Made by a program: the position numbers and the translations under genes
From: DATJBF01 sp035515475
Lineage (GTDB): Bacteria > Verrucomicrobiota > Verrucomicrobiia > Palsa-1439
NCBI GenBank assembly: GCA_035515475.1
Contig: DATJBF010000060.1
Span: forward strand, 61,413-125,412
Length of the DNA: 64,000 bases
Direction of reading: 5' to 3'
Notes under the pieces: generated by a model
Databases searched by the model: none
What the model saw: only the letters and a program-made list of their open reading frames with translations
What the model was told of the DNA's origin: nothing
Shown here: positions 30,864-37,993 of the stretch, piece after piece
Position numbering within the stretch: position 1 is the first letter of the stretch
Layout of the letters: each line of letters starts with the position of its first letter

Positions 30864-32051
30864 ATGAGCATCTTGGTCATCAACGCAGGCTCGACAAGTC
30901 TTAAATTCGGGCTTTTCGATCTCGGAGCGCAGGAAACTCTCGTGTCCGGTTCCATCGACTGGCCCAGCGGCGACCGTCGGCAGGCGAGGTTGACAATCCG
31001 TCGTCGTCACGACCCGGAGACCAAATCCGTGGTTGCCGTGTCCGACGACGAGGCGGCGACCGAGTGTGCCATTCAAGCCTTGGGAGCCAAGCACGACATC
31101 AAGGCCGTCGGGCACCGGGTGGTCCACGGGGGCGCCGAGTTTCAAGACGCAGCGCGGATCGACGCCAACGTGAAAGCGACGATCGCCCGGCTGGCGGAGC
31201 TTGCGCCGCTGCACAATCCCCCTGCGTTGGAGGCGATCAAAGGGGCGGAAGTCGCACTACCGGGAATTCCGCAAGTCGCGGTATTTGACACGGCGTTCTT
31301 TGCACGACTGCCGCCGCGGGCGCACGTCTTCCCGCTGCCCTATGAATGGTACGAGAAATGGGGCGTGCGACGTTTCGGGTTTCACGGGATCAGCAATGCC
31401 TACTGCGCGGGTCGGGCGGCGGAACTGCTGGGTCGCGGCCAGGCCGAATTGCGCCTGGTCACTTGCCACCTTGGCGGTGGCTGTTCCGCAACGGCTGTCC
31501 GTGGCGGCGCCCCGGTCATGACGACAATGGGGTTTACGCCGCTCGCAGGCCTGATGATGGGCACGCGGTCGGGCTCGGTAGATCCAGGCGTCCTGATTCA
31601 CCTTCAGCGTCGGTGTGGACTGACGGTTGATGACATCGATGATGTACTGAATCATCAGTCGGGATTGGCGGGACTCTCCGGCATATCCGCCGATATGGCG
31701 GCGGTGGAAGCGGCCGCCAATCAGGGCAACGAACGGGCGCAGCTGGCGTTCGACATCTTTGCCGACGCGGTCCGTTCCACGATTGGTGCGTTGGCCGTTA
31801 CCTTGGGAGGCGTTGATGCGCTCATATTCACGGACCGCGTGGGCGAAGGCTCGCCGGCACTCCGAGCTGCCGCCTGCGAAGGATTGGAATGTATTGGGCT
31901 GCGGCTCGACGCGCAGCGCAATGCCACCTGCCGGCCGGATGCCGACGTGGCCGCAACAGATTCGCCGGGGCGGATTCTGGTGATCCATACCCTCGAAGAA
32001 CTGATGATCGCCCGCGAAACGCGCCGCGTGCTCAACCTCCAGACGTCGTAG
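30864..32051 (+). CDS. ackA: Acetate kinase
   Basis: Interconverts acetyl phosphate plus ADP and acetate plus ATP. The 395-aa ASKHA-fold protein has the N-terminal signature VINAGSTSLKFGLFD, GHRVVHGG, HNPPALEAI, VAVFDTAFFARLP, RRFGFHGISNAY (catalytic His region), HLGGGCSATAVRGG and GLMMGTRSGSVDPG. Length is standard. It could equally act on propionate or butyrate as related kinases do, but the sequence fits AckA. No phosphotransacetylase gene is adjacent. Upstream, the glycogen operon diverges. Confidence 0.94.
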   Translation: MSILVINAGSTSLKFGLFDLGAQETLVSGSIDWPSGDRRQARLTIRRRHDPETKSVVAVSDDEAATECAIQALGAKHDIKAVGHRVVHGGAEFQDAARIDANVKATIARLAELAPLHNPPALEAIKGAEVALPGIPQVAVFDTAFFARLPPRAHVFPLPYEWYEKWGVRRFGFHGISNAYCAGRAAELLGRGQAELRLVTCHLGGGCSATAVRGGAPVMTTMGFTPLAGLMMGTRSGSVDPGVLIHLQRRCGLTVDDIDDVLNHQSGLAGLSGISADMAAVEAAANQGNERAQLAFDIFADAVRSTIGALAVTLGGVDALIFTDRVGEGSPALRAAACEGLECIGLRLDAQRNATCRPDADVAATDSPGRILVIHTLEELMIARETRRVLNLQTS

Positions 32052-32060
32052 CCGTGCAAC

Positions 32061-32104
32061 CGCAGGTTTTGCACCTGCGTACCGGCCCTATAAACACGAG
32101 GGCC
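32061..32104 (+). other. Two small hairpins after ackA
   Basis: CGCAGGT / ACCTGCG around TTTGC (32061-32079) and GGCCCT / AGGGCC around a 9-nt loop (32084-32104) follow the ackA stop directly. Neither has a T-run, so they may stabilise the 3' end or act as weak terminators. Confidence 0.4.
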
Positions 32105-32178
32105 AAGGCATCTGGACCTCGGCCTGGATAAACAATTGCGACTGGGCAAATCTCGTAGCTGGGGCATGAGTCTCAGCA

Positions 32179-32200
32179 CCGAAGCTCACGCTTCGGCTAC
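32179..32200 (-). repeat. REP-like palindrome with GTAGCC head
   Basis: On the minus strand: GTAGCC running into the stem CCGAAGC / GCTTCGG with a GTGA loop. Same head-plus-palindrome design as 32986-33008 and 33055-33077. Confidence 0.45.
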
Positions 32201-32208
32201 AGCAACTG

Positions 32209-32595
32209 CTAGGCAGGACCAACTGCGGATGCGGGCTCCGTCTTGCTGTTGCGGGTCGGCGTCCTGTACTCGGATTTCTTCTTCAAACCGACAGCATGCA
32301 CCTCATTGGAGTCCTCACCGAACTGGGCGATGACGAACTGCTTGACGCGCAGCATGGCGTTATGGAACTCCCATTCGGCGGCATTGGCGTCATCGCGTGC
32401 GGCCTTCAACGTGGCTTCCGCCCGCGTTTCGGCTTCTTGCGCTGTTTCCATTGCCGTCTTGAGTGCGTCGAGTTTCTTGACGGTGTAATCTTCGTCTCGC
32501 GGATCGTAGTCTTCGATCCCGCGCAAGGCCGTCAAGGAGTTCAGATCATCGCTGATGACCTGCGGACTGATTCGGCGTGTTTCGTTTTTTGCCAT
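32209..32595 (-). CDS. Conserved-looking hypothetical protein, helical
   Basis: A 128-aa hydrophilic protein: MAKNETRRISPQVISDDLNSL, then a long charged helical stretch (VKKLDALKTAMETAQEAETRAEATLKAARDDANAAEWEFHNAMLRVKQFVIAQFG) and GLKKKSEYRTPTR near the end. It probably forms a coiled coil. AGGTG lies before the ATG. The order of parts, including the VIAQFGxDSxxVxAxGLKKKSEYK-like end, recalls small uncharacterised proteins of Verrucomicrobiota and related genomes. No function can be assigned. Confidence 0.65.
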   Translation of the reverse strand: MAKNETRRISPQVISDDLNSLTALRGIEDYDPRDEDYTVKKLDALKTAMETAQEAETRAEATLKAARDDANAAEWEFHNAMLRVKQFVIAQFGEDSNEVHAVGLKKKSEYRTPTRNSKTEPASAVGPA

Positions 32596-32828
32596 TGTGA
32601 TTCACCTGCCTTTCGTGGATGACTGCGCCTGACGTTCCATCCGCGGGGTGACGTAGCAAAGCTCTTGCCAGACGTGGAGAATAGGCGGTGGCGCCGGAAC
32701 GTGCTTGATAAAAACCAGAATCTGTCAAGTTTCCCTGCTTGGCCGATGCAGTGGGTAACCCGCGTCAAGCAATTGGAACATGGTGATGGTTGAAGTGTCC
32801 CGTCGCGCGTTGCAACTCGATTGTCACC

Positions 32829-32891
32829 CCGTGCAACGACAAAGTTTGTCCACGCTGCGACGGAGTTTGTACGCGCAACGACGCAGATTGT
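32829..32891 (+). repeat. Three-copy 21-bp imperfect tandem repeat
   Basis: Units 32829-32849, 32850-32870 and 32871-32891 share a GCRACGAC-like centre and end in TTTGT or ATTGT. A further related unit ends at 32824 with TTGT. The 21-bp period keeps frame, giving an artificial Cys-rich peptide on the plus strand. Confidence 0.6.
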
Positions 32892-32985
32892 ACATCCTGT
32901 GAAGGGGACTTACTGGCCAATGTGGTGGACTTGCCCGCCGCAAGGGCGGGACGGCATCGCAACTGCAACGGCGAGGATGCTCGCT

Positions 32986-33008
32986 GTAGCCGCGGGCTTT
33001 AGCCCGCG
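32986..33008 (+). repeat. REP-like palindrome with GTAGCC head
   Basis: GTAGC followed by the perfect palindrome CGCGGGCT-TT-AGCCCGCG. Confidence 0.5.
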
Positions 33009-33054
33009 TTCGCTGGCGCACGTTTTCACTTCGTTTCGGCAAACCCGAGCGGAC

Positions 33055-33077
33055 GCACCGATAAACGGTGCGGCTAC
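33055..33077 (-). repeat. REP-like palindrome with GTAGCC head
   Basis: On the minus strand: GTAGCC, then GCACCG / CGGTGC around TTTAT. It faces the copy at 32986-33008 in inverted orientation, 46 bp away. Confidence 0.5.
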
Positions 33078-33278
33078 ACTGATCGCACCCGCGAACGAAG
33101 CCTCTGCAGTTTTCCCTGTACAAAAACTACAGGTTTTACTGTATGGACAGTAGACCCGGGCCCGGTACAAAGTTGCACGACCGAGAGCGACCTGCGCACA
33201 GAAATGTAGCGGGCTTCGGCGCACGTCGGCTGTTGCGCCGGACGGCTGGACAGTGAATCTGCCGGGGACGGAGCATCC

Positions 33279-33536
33279 ATGAGCAAGGTTCGGTATCAGA
33301 TTCGATTCTCACAAGAATCGATGGACAACCTTTCATCGCTACCACCACGTCACGCGGCCCAGATCGTGCGAAAAATCGAGCGTCTGGAATCTGGCCTTCA
33401 CGGGGACATCAAGGCATTACGGAATGCCGAGTACGGTTTTCGCTTGCGGATGGGTGATTATCGGGTTCTATTTGATGTCGAAAGTGACCGGGTTTTGATC
33501 CAGAAGATCGGGCATCGCCGAAAGATTTATGATTAG
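33279..33536 (+). CDS. RelE/ParE-family toxin
   Basis: An 85-aa protein of the RelE/ParE superfamily: VRYQIRFSQESMDNLSSLPPRHAAQIVRKIERL, then the beta strands FRLRMGDYRVLFDVESDRVLIQKIGHRRKIYD. The RxGDYRVxFxxxxxxxxxxxxxHRxxxY arrangement is diagnostic, with the Arg, His and Tyr that in RelE-type enzymes take part in ribosome-dependent mRNA cleavage. The next small gene overlaps its 3' end and is probably the antitoxin, so the order is toxin first. It lies in the repeat-rich accessory zone just before the CRISPR-Cas locus. Confidence 0.86.
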   Translation: MSKVRYQIRFSQESMDNLSSLPPRHAAQIVRKIERLESGLHGDIKALRNAEYGFRLRMGDYRVLFDVESDRVLIQKIGHRRKIYD

Positions 33537-33717
33537 CATGATGACAACCGCTAGCTTCAAAAAGCAACGTCAGCAGATACTGCGTCAGATTCACGACATC
33601 CGCGAGGAGATTGAGGATCTGTTGGATTCGCTCGATCTCCTGGAAGCGCGCGCCCAGGATGCCGGCAAACCGAGCTATTCCCTTGCGGAAGTGAAGAAGA
33701 AACTGCGTCTGAAGTAA
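33529..33717 (+). CDS. Putative antitoxin partner, small coiled-coil protein
   Basis: A 62-aa protein with a heptad-like helix (RQQILRQIHDIREEIEDLLDSLDLLEARAQD) and a basic C-terminal end PSYSLAEVKKKLRLK. It overlaps the toxin gene by 8 nt if started at 33529; later ATGs at 33538 and 33541 would abolish the overlap. No DNA-binding domain is recognisable, unlike RelB or HigA, so the antitoxin role rests on position and size. The C-terminal part recalls the toxin-wrapping tails of small antitoxins. Confidence 0.6.
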   Translation: MISMMTTASFKKQRQQILRQIHDIREEIEDLLDSLDLLEARAQDAGKPSYSLAEVKKKLRLK

Positions 33718-34056
33718 CTGGACTGTCGTAAGACCCGCCATTCGGCACGCCTGTCAACCAGCCTTTCCAATCATGTCTTGTCTTCTGAATTCTGATACCT
33801 CGCCGCAAGGCTTGTCCAGAGTGCGGATCTGACCCCGACGATGTGGCGCGGGCATCCTTGCCTGCCGCCGTTTCCGCCAAGGTAGAACGGGCGTCTCGCC
33901 TGTTTTCTCGTCGCTGTGTATTGTGGGTTCTCTCGCAGATTTCCGCGCCCGCGTTGCGGCGAATCTTTGACGCAGGAGATTGCCGTTGAATTTTCGGGGG
34001 CAACGCGGTAACAAGGTGATCTGTTGCGTGAGTTCGGTGGCTGGGAGAAGGCGAGG
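33718..34056 (+). other. Intergenic region before the CRISPR-Cas locus
   Basis: No gene recognised. It holds a REP-like element at 33882-33903 and the imperfect palindrome around GGCATCCTTGCC at 33846-33866. Degenerate spacing suggests decayed sequence leading into the cas3 remnant. Confidence 0.5.
33882..33903 (+). repeat. REP-like palindrome, divergent copy
   Basis: GTAGAA head followed by ACGGGCG-TCT-CGCCTGT, one mismatch in the stem. Similar layout to the GTAGCC elements. Confidence 0.35.
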
Positions 34057-34127
34057 ATGGTTTACTACGCGCACACGAAGGAAGACTCTGACGGCAACTG
34101 CTGGCCGACCACCTGCGCAATGCCCCC
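34057..34127 (+). pseudogene. cas3: Remnant of the 5' end of a canonical type I-C cas3
   Basis: Translation from the ATG at 34057 gives MVYYAHTKEDSDGN. A shift of frame at about 34098 continues as LADHLRNA. Type I-C Cas3 proteins typically begin with YYAH(S/T), then a short polar stretch, a Trp and a (E/D)HLRN motif of the HD domain. The fragment lies directly upstream of cas5, where cas3 sits in standard I-C loci. The rest of the HD and helicase domains is missing; cas5 starts 18 bp after it. I read it as a frameshifted, mostly deleted cas3. It is short, so chance similarity is possible. Confidence 0.55.
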
Positions 34128-34144
34128 ATCTCGCCAGGAGGATT

Positions 34145-34798
34145 ATGGGCGACTACGAAGTGAGACTTGAGATTTCCGGGCCGACGGCGCTTTGGGCAAG
34201 GCCCGATACAATGCCCAATCCTGTGTCTTACGTCGCGCCGACCTTCAGCGCGGTCAAAGGCATCTTTGAATCCATCCTGCGCTGGAGGTCCGTGAACGTG
34301 CGCCCGACCCAGTGTGAGATTTGCGCCCCTGTCCAATTGCATCGTTACGCCTTCAATTACGGCGGGCCGCTCCGCAAGAGCGACCAGATCAAGAACGGCG
34401 CTTCGCTTCAACTGTTCGCGCAGGTGTTGATCAACGTCTGCTACCGGCTCCATGCCGAGGTGGACTGGAACCGAGGCCCGAACCGTGAACCGGCTGTTTC
34501 TCCAGATGGCCAATGCGCTCCGCACGCCTACGTGGACGCTTTCAGCCGGCGGCTCGAACGCGGCCAATGGTTCTACACGCCGTGCCTCGGCTGGAAAGAA
34601 TTCGCGCCTGACTACGTGGGGCCATTCCGCGAAATCACGTCGGTGTGCGTGACTGAGAACCACGTCATCCCGGCATTTCTCGAAATGGTCTTCGACCAAC
34701 CGCAGAACGGGAAACGCGGACACGAGAGCTACCTGCGCAGCGTCCGAGTCAACAACGGTGTGCTGGAATACAAACGCGGAGACAACGACCGTGCTTAA
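34145..34798 (+). CDS. cas5c: Type I-C CRISPR-associated protein Cas5
   Basis: A 217-aa Cas5d/Csd5-type RAMP protein: YEVRLEISGPTALWARPDTM, then the conserved YVAPTFSAVKGIFESILRWRSVNVRP, and the C-terminal beta strands. In type I-C, which has no Cas6, Cas5 processes the pre-crRNA and stays on the 5' handle. AGGAGGA lies just before the ATG at 34145; the frame extends upstream without similarity. It overlaps cas8c by 8 nt and is the first intact cas gene, preceded only by a cas3 remnant. Confidence 0.93.
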   Translation: MGDYEVRLEISGPTALWARPDTMPNPVSYVAPTFSAVKGIFESILRWRSVNVRPTQCEICAPVQLHRYAFNYGGPLRKSDQIKNGASLQLFAQVLINVCYRLHAEVDWNRGPNREPAVSPDGQCAPHAYVDAFSRRLERGQWFYTPCLGWKEFAPDYVGPFREITSVCVTENHVIPAFLEMVFDQPQNGKRGHESYLRSVRVNNGVLEYKRGDNDRA

Positions 34799-37052
34799 CG
34801 AACTTTACCAAGTTGTCACAGCAATGGAGAGACGGCGCGTGCCGCTCGTTGTGCCACACTCGGCCGTCGAGCCAATGGGCAAGCGCGAACTATTGCTGAT
34901 TGAACTCGACTCGCGGGCGGCTCCCCAAAGGCTCAAAGTGCTGCCCAGCGAGGTGGCTGGAAGACTCGTGCGGGTCTCTCACAGTTCGGAGGGCTCCAGC
35001 TTCCCGGGTTACAATCTGCCTTTGCCTTTGCGCCTTCTGCCCAAGACCGTTAAGGCAGCCAGCCTTCACGCTCTCGTCGAGGCGCAGCGGAGCAAAGGCG
35101 CTTCGGCAACGGACATGGCCAAAGCTGCCGTGGGCTTGTTCTCGCATACTTCCGCCGCAGTCTTCACCGACAGCCAAGCCGCGCAATTCCGCCGCTCTAT
35201 GCAGGAGCTTGTCGGGTGGCTGAAGGCGGATTTCGCCGGTTCAGGCTCCGACTTGGAGAATTTTCGGAAGCTGCTGGACGTCGTTGCCAAGGCCAAGTGC
35301 GAGCTTCCTGAATTTGCCGAGAAGCTGGCCGCTTGCATTAGCCAGTCGCAGGTCGATTTCAGTCGAGAGGACTGGGTTATGTTCGCCGAAATGCTTTTCG
35401 GCAAGACCCACTTGCCGAAGTGCAAGGACCCGTTGAGTTCAGAGGGCTACTGGCGCGCGAAACAAGCAGCCGACGAGAAGTTGCAGGTTCCAGTGTTCCT
35501 CGACCTCGCTGACGGAAACACGCGGGCTCTGCCAGTCGCCGACCCTCGGATCGCCCGCCAGCTAAATCAACACCTGCTTGAACACAAACCACGGCCATAC
35601 GATGCTGGGTCAAGACGTGTTGCTGCCCAGTCGTCTCGTCGAAAAAAGCAGTCAGCGAAGACGCCAATCCCTGCACGGGATGCTTACAGCGGGCAGGATT
35701 GCTCCATCCCCGACAAATTCCCGGAGCCAAAGCTGGCTCTCCTTGGTAATACCAAACTCTTCTCCAACAACACGGCTGAAGCCGGCTGCTTCTTCCGCTA
35801 CGGCTTGGGCGAGGCGGAGACATTCAAAGTGTCCGCCGAATTGGTGGAAAAGATGGCCGGAGCGCTGTTCACTCTTGCGGGGGATGACTTGGCGCTGACA
35901 GCACTCGGGGGGAGACCCAGCGTCGGCAGAACGTGCCGGGGTATTCCCGGCAGCCGAGCAGGCAAACAGGATTTACTGATCGCCTATTTGGAAGAAGAAC
36001 CGGATGCCACCGATCCCTATGTCGAACTGTTCGGAAGCGAAGCAGCGAGCTTTGACACACCAGACTTTGCTGCTTCTGCCGGGCCAGTTCTCGACGCATT
36101 GGTGGGCAAGGTTGCAGCCAATCCCAACCAACTCATTCGCCTCATCGCCATCGCGCCGTTGGATAAGGCGAACAAGCAAGTTAGCCTCAACCGGAGTTTT
36201 AGAGTGCGTGAAGTCATGGACGCCTCAACGGTTTGGCAGACAGGGGCGCTCAATTGCCCGCCGGTGACGTTGCCCTTCTTCGACAGGCAAACGAAGAAAG
36301 TCGTGTGGAAGGCGCGCACCGTTCCCAGTCCTTTGGAAACGTCTTGCGTTCTCAATCGGGTCTGGTCCTCCAACAGTGACGGTGGCTTCAGGTCGGATTT
36401 TCAACGTATTATTTCCGTCTCCGATGCCTACGACATTTTTGTAGCACCGCTCCCGGTGAGAGAAGGCAAGACACGGTTTGCGCTGCAAACCCTGCTGGCC
36501 AGGATGCGCGCCGTCTTCGTCGCCGCCGGCCGATTGAAGGCCACGTCCGACTTCAAGGCGTTGAACGAACCAGCGCGCTGGCAGGTTCTCAAAGCCGTCG
36601 CACTTCTCGGCATCCTCCTGAACCAACTCAAACAACAGCACGGGAGCTTTATGAAAGACTCCACATATCAAGTCGGGCGGCTGCTCGCATTGGCGGACAG
36701 TCTGCATTTCCAATACTGCAAATGGGTCCGCACCTCCGATGAAAAACGCAAGCGGGGCAAAGTGGATGCGCCGTCAGAACTGCTAGGCAATTCGCTGTTC
36801 AACCTCGCTCTCGACAATCCGGTGGCTGCTCTGGCCCGGTTGGCCGAGCGCATCCGTCCTTACAAGGGCTGGGGTGATAGCTACACCAGCGAGGATGCCG
36901 GATTGGTGCATTGGTTTGTCAGGCAGATGGCCGAGTGTGAACGGCACCTTGATATCGCCACATTACCGGCACGGATGGAGGACATCCACAAAGCGCAAGT
37001 GCTACTCGGCTACCTAGCCGATCACCCAAAATCTGAAACCAAGGAGGACTGA
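34791..37052 (+). CDS. cas8c: Type I-C Cascade large subunit Cas8c (Csd1)
   Basis: A 753-aa Csd1-type protein beginning with a GTG at 34791 that overlaps the cas5 stop: LNELYQVVTAMERR, KRELLLIELDSRAAPQR, then FPGYNLPLPLRLLPKTVKAA. Later parts show FFRYGLGEAETFKVSAELVEKM and a helical C-terminal region with GSFMKDSTYQVGRLLALADSLHFQYCK, the Cas11-like end (in type I-C a separate small subunit is often made from an internal start in cas8c). It recognises the PAM and stabilises the R-loop. It is at the long end of the family range (about 550-750 aa). Confidence 0.9.
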   Translation: MLNELYQVVTAMERRRVPLVVPHSAVEPMGKRELLLIELDSRAAPQRLKVLPSEVAGRLVRVSHSSEGSSFPGYNLPLPLRLLPKTVKAASLHALVEAQRSKGASATDMAKAAVGLFSHTSAAVFTDSQAAQFRRSMQELVGWLKADFAGSGSDLENFRKLLDVVAKAKCELPEFAEKLAACISQSQVDFSREDWVMFAEMLFGKTHLPKCKDPLSSEGYWRAKQAADEKLQVPVFLDLADGNTRALPVADPRIARQLNQHLLEHKPRPYDAGSRRVAAQSSRRKKQSAKTPIPARDAYSGQDCSIPDKFPEPKLALLGNTKLFSNNTAEAGCFFRYGLGEAETFKVSAELVEKMAGALFTLAGDDLALTALGGRPSVGRTCRGIPGSRAGKQDLLIAYLEEEPDATDPYVELFGSEAASFDTPDFAASAGPVLDALVGKVAANPNQLIRLIAIAPLDKANKQVSLNRSFRVREVMDASTVWQTGALNCPPVTLPFFDRQTKKVVWKARTVPSPLETSCVLNRVWSSNSDGGFRSDFQRIISVSDAYDIFVAPLPVREGKTRFALQTLLARMRAVFVAAGRLKATSDFKALNEPARWQVLKAVALLGILLNQLKQQHGSFMKDSTYQVGRLLALADSLHFQYCKWVRTSDEKRKRGKVDAPSELLGNSLFNLALDNPVAALARLAERIRPYKGWGDSYTSEDAGLVHWFVRQMAECERHLDIATLPARMEDIHKAQVLLGYLADHPKSETKED

Positions 37053-37057
37053 ATCCT

Positions 37058-37993
37058 ATGAAACAGGAAGAACGAAAAACCATGTCCGATAGCCGCGTCC
37101 CTCGCGTCACCGGACTTCTCGTCATCGAAGTGCGCAAATCCAATCCCAACGGCGACCCGGAGCGAGAAAGCTCGCCGCGCCAGCGTCCCGACGGCAAAGG
37201 CGAGATTTCGCCTGTGTCCATCAAGCGTAAGCTGCGCGATTTAGTCGAGAGAACCGACGGCCAAGACAGTCTTGTCTGGACCCAATTGAAAGAGGACTTG
37301 AGGCTCGGAGCGGATGCCGACAGTCGATTCCAAATCCTCGAAAGCAGGGGCCGCAAGCGAGAGGAAATCAAAAAGCTCTTGGAAAACGATTTTCAGAAGT
37401 TCAAGGAGACCTATTGGGACGCTCGGCTGTTTGGTAATACATTCCTCGAAGAAGGCGGCAAGGACACAATTCGCGCTGGGGTGGCACATTTCGGCGTGGG
37501 CGTTTCGGTGGCACCGATTGAGATCGAGTTCCAGACGTGGACGAACAAGTCGGGTGTCGAGGAAGGCAAAGACCGTGGCATGGCTCCCATGGCATTCCGG
37601 GTTGTGAAGCATGGCCTTTACACCGTGCCCTTCTTCGTCAATCCGACGCAGGCTCGCAAGACTGGATGCACCTTGGCGGATGTGCAAGTCATGCTCCATC
37701 TGCTGAAGCACGCCTACCCGCACAGCCGGTCGGTCATCCGGACCGAGGTTGAAATCATTCACGCACACACCGTCGTCCACAAAGACCCGCTCGGCTCGTT
37801 CTCAGACTTCTCGCTGTTGGATGCTTTGATGCCGAAGCGCATCCCGGAAACTGACAAAACCAAACCCAGCGAGTTGCGTGCGGATTACAGCATCCCGACT
37901 TGGGATGACATCAAAGGCAAAGTCGTCCGCAAGCAGGGCGATAAGACGCTGACCTGGGCAGATGTGGGCGACCACACCGACTACGCGCTGTGA
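37058..37993 (+). CDS. cas7c: Type I-C Cascade backbone protein Cas7 (Csd2)
   Basis: A 311-aa Csd2-type RAMP protein: RVTGLLVIEVRKSNPNGDPERESSPRQRPDGKGEISPVSIKRKLRD is the typical N-terminus with the NPNGDP motif. It continues with DARLFGNTF, RAGVAHFGVGVSVAP, and HGLYTVPFFVNPTQA. Several copies coat the crRNA spacer in Cascade. AAGGAGGA before 37058 supports this start. It overlaps the cas3 GTG start by 4 nt. Confidence 0.94.
   Translation: MKQEERKTMSDSRVPRVTGLLVIEVRKSNPNGDPERESSPRQRPDGKGEISPVSIKRKLRDLVERTDGQDSLVWTQLKEDLRLGADADSRFQILESRGRKREEIKKLLENDFQKFKETYWDARLFGNTFLEEGGKDTIRAGVAHFGVGVSVAPIEIEFQTWTNKSGVEEGKDRGMAPMAFRVVKHGLYTVPFFVNPTQARKTGCTLADVQVMLHLLKHAYPHSRSVIRTEVEIIHAHTVVHKDPLGSFSDFSLLDALMPKRIPETDKTKPSELRADYSIPTWDDIKGKVVRKQGDKTLTWADVGDHTDYAL

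Larger units (their letters stand above)
32596..33278 (+). other. Gene-poor 683-bp region rich in repeats
   Basis: No convincing gene on either strand. It contains a 21-bp tandem repeat (32829-32891) and two REP-like palindromes (32986-33008 and 33055-33077). Short reading frames here are by-products of the repeats. It precedes the toxin-antitoxin pair. Confidence 0.6.

Noticed and set aside
32790..33002. Cys-rich 70-aa frame (CPRCDGVC pattern)
   Set aside because: The cysteines arise from the 21-bp tandem repeat; no ribosome binding site or family.
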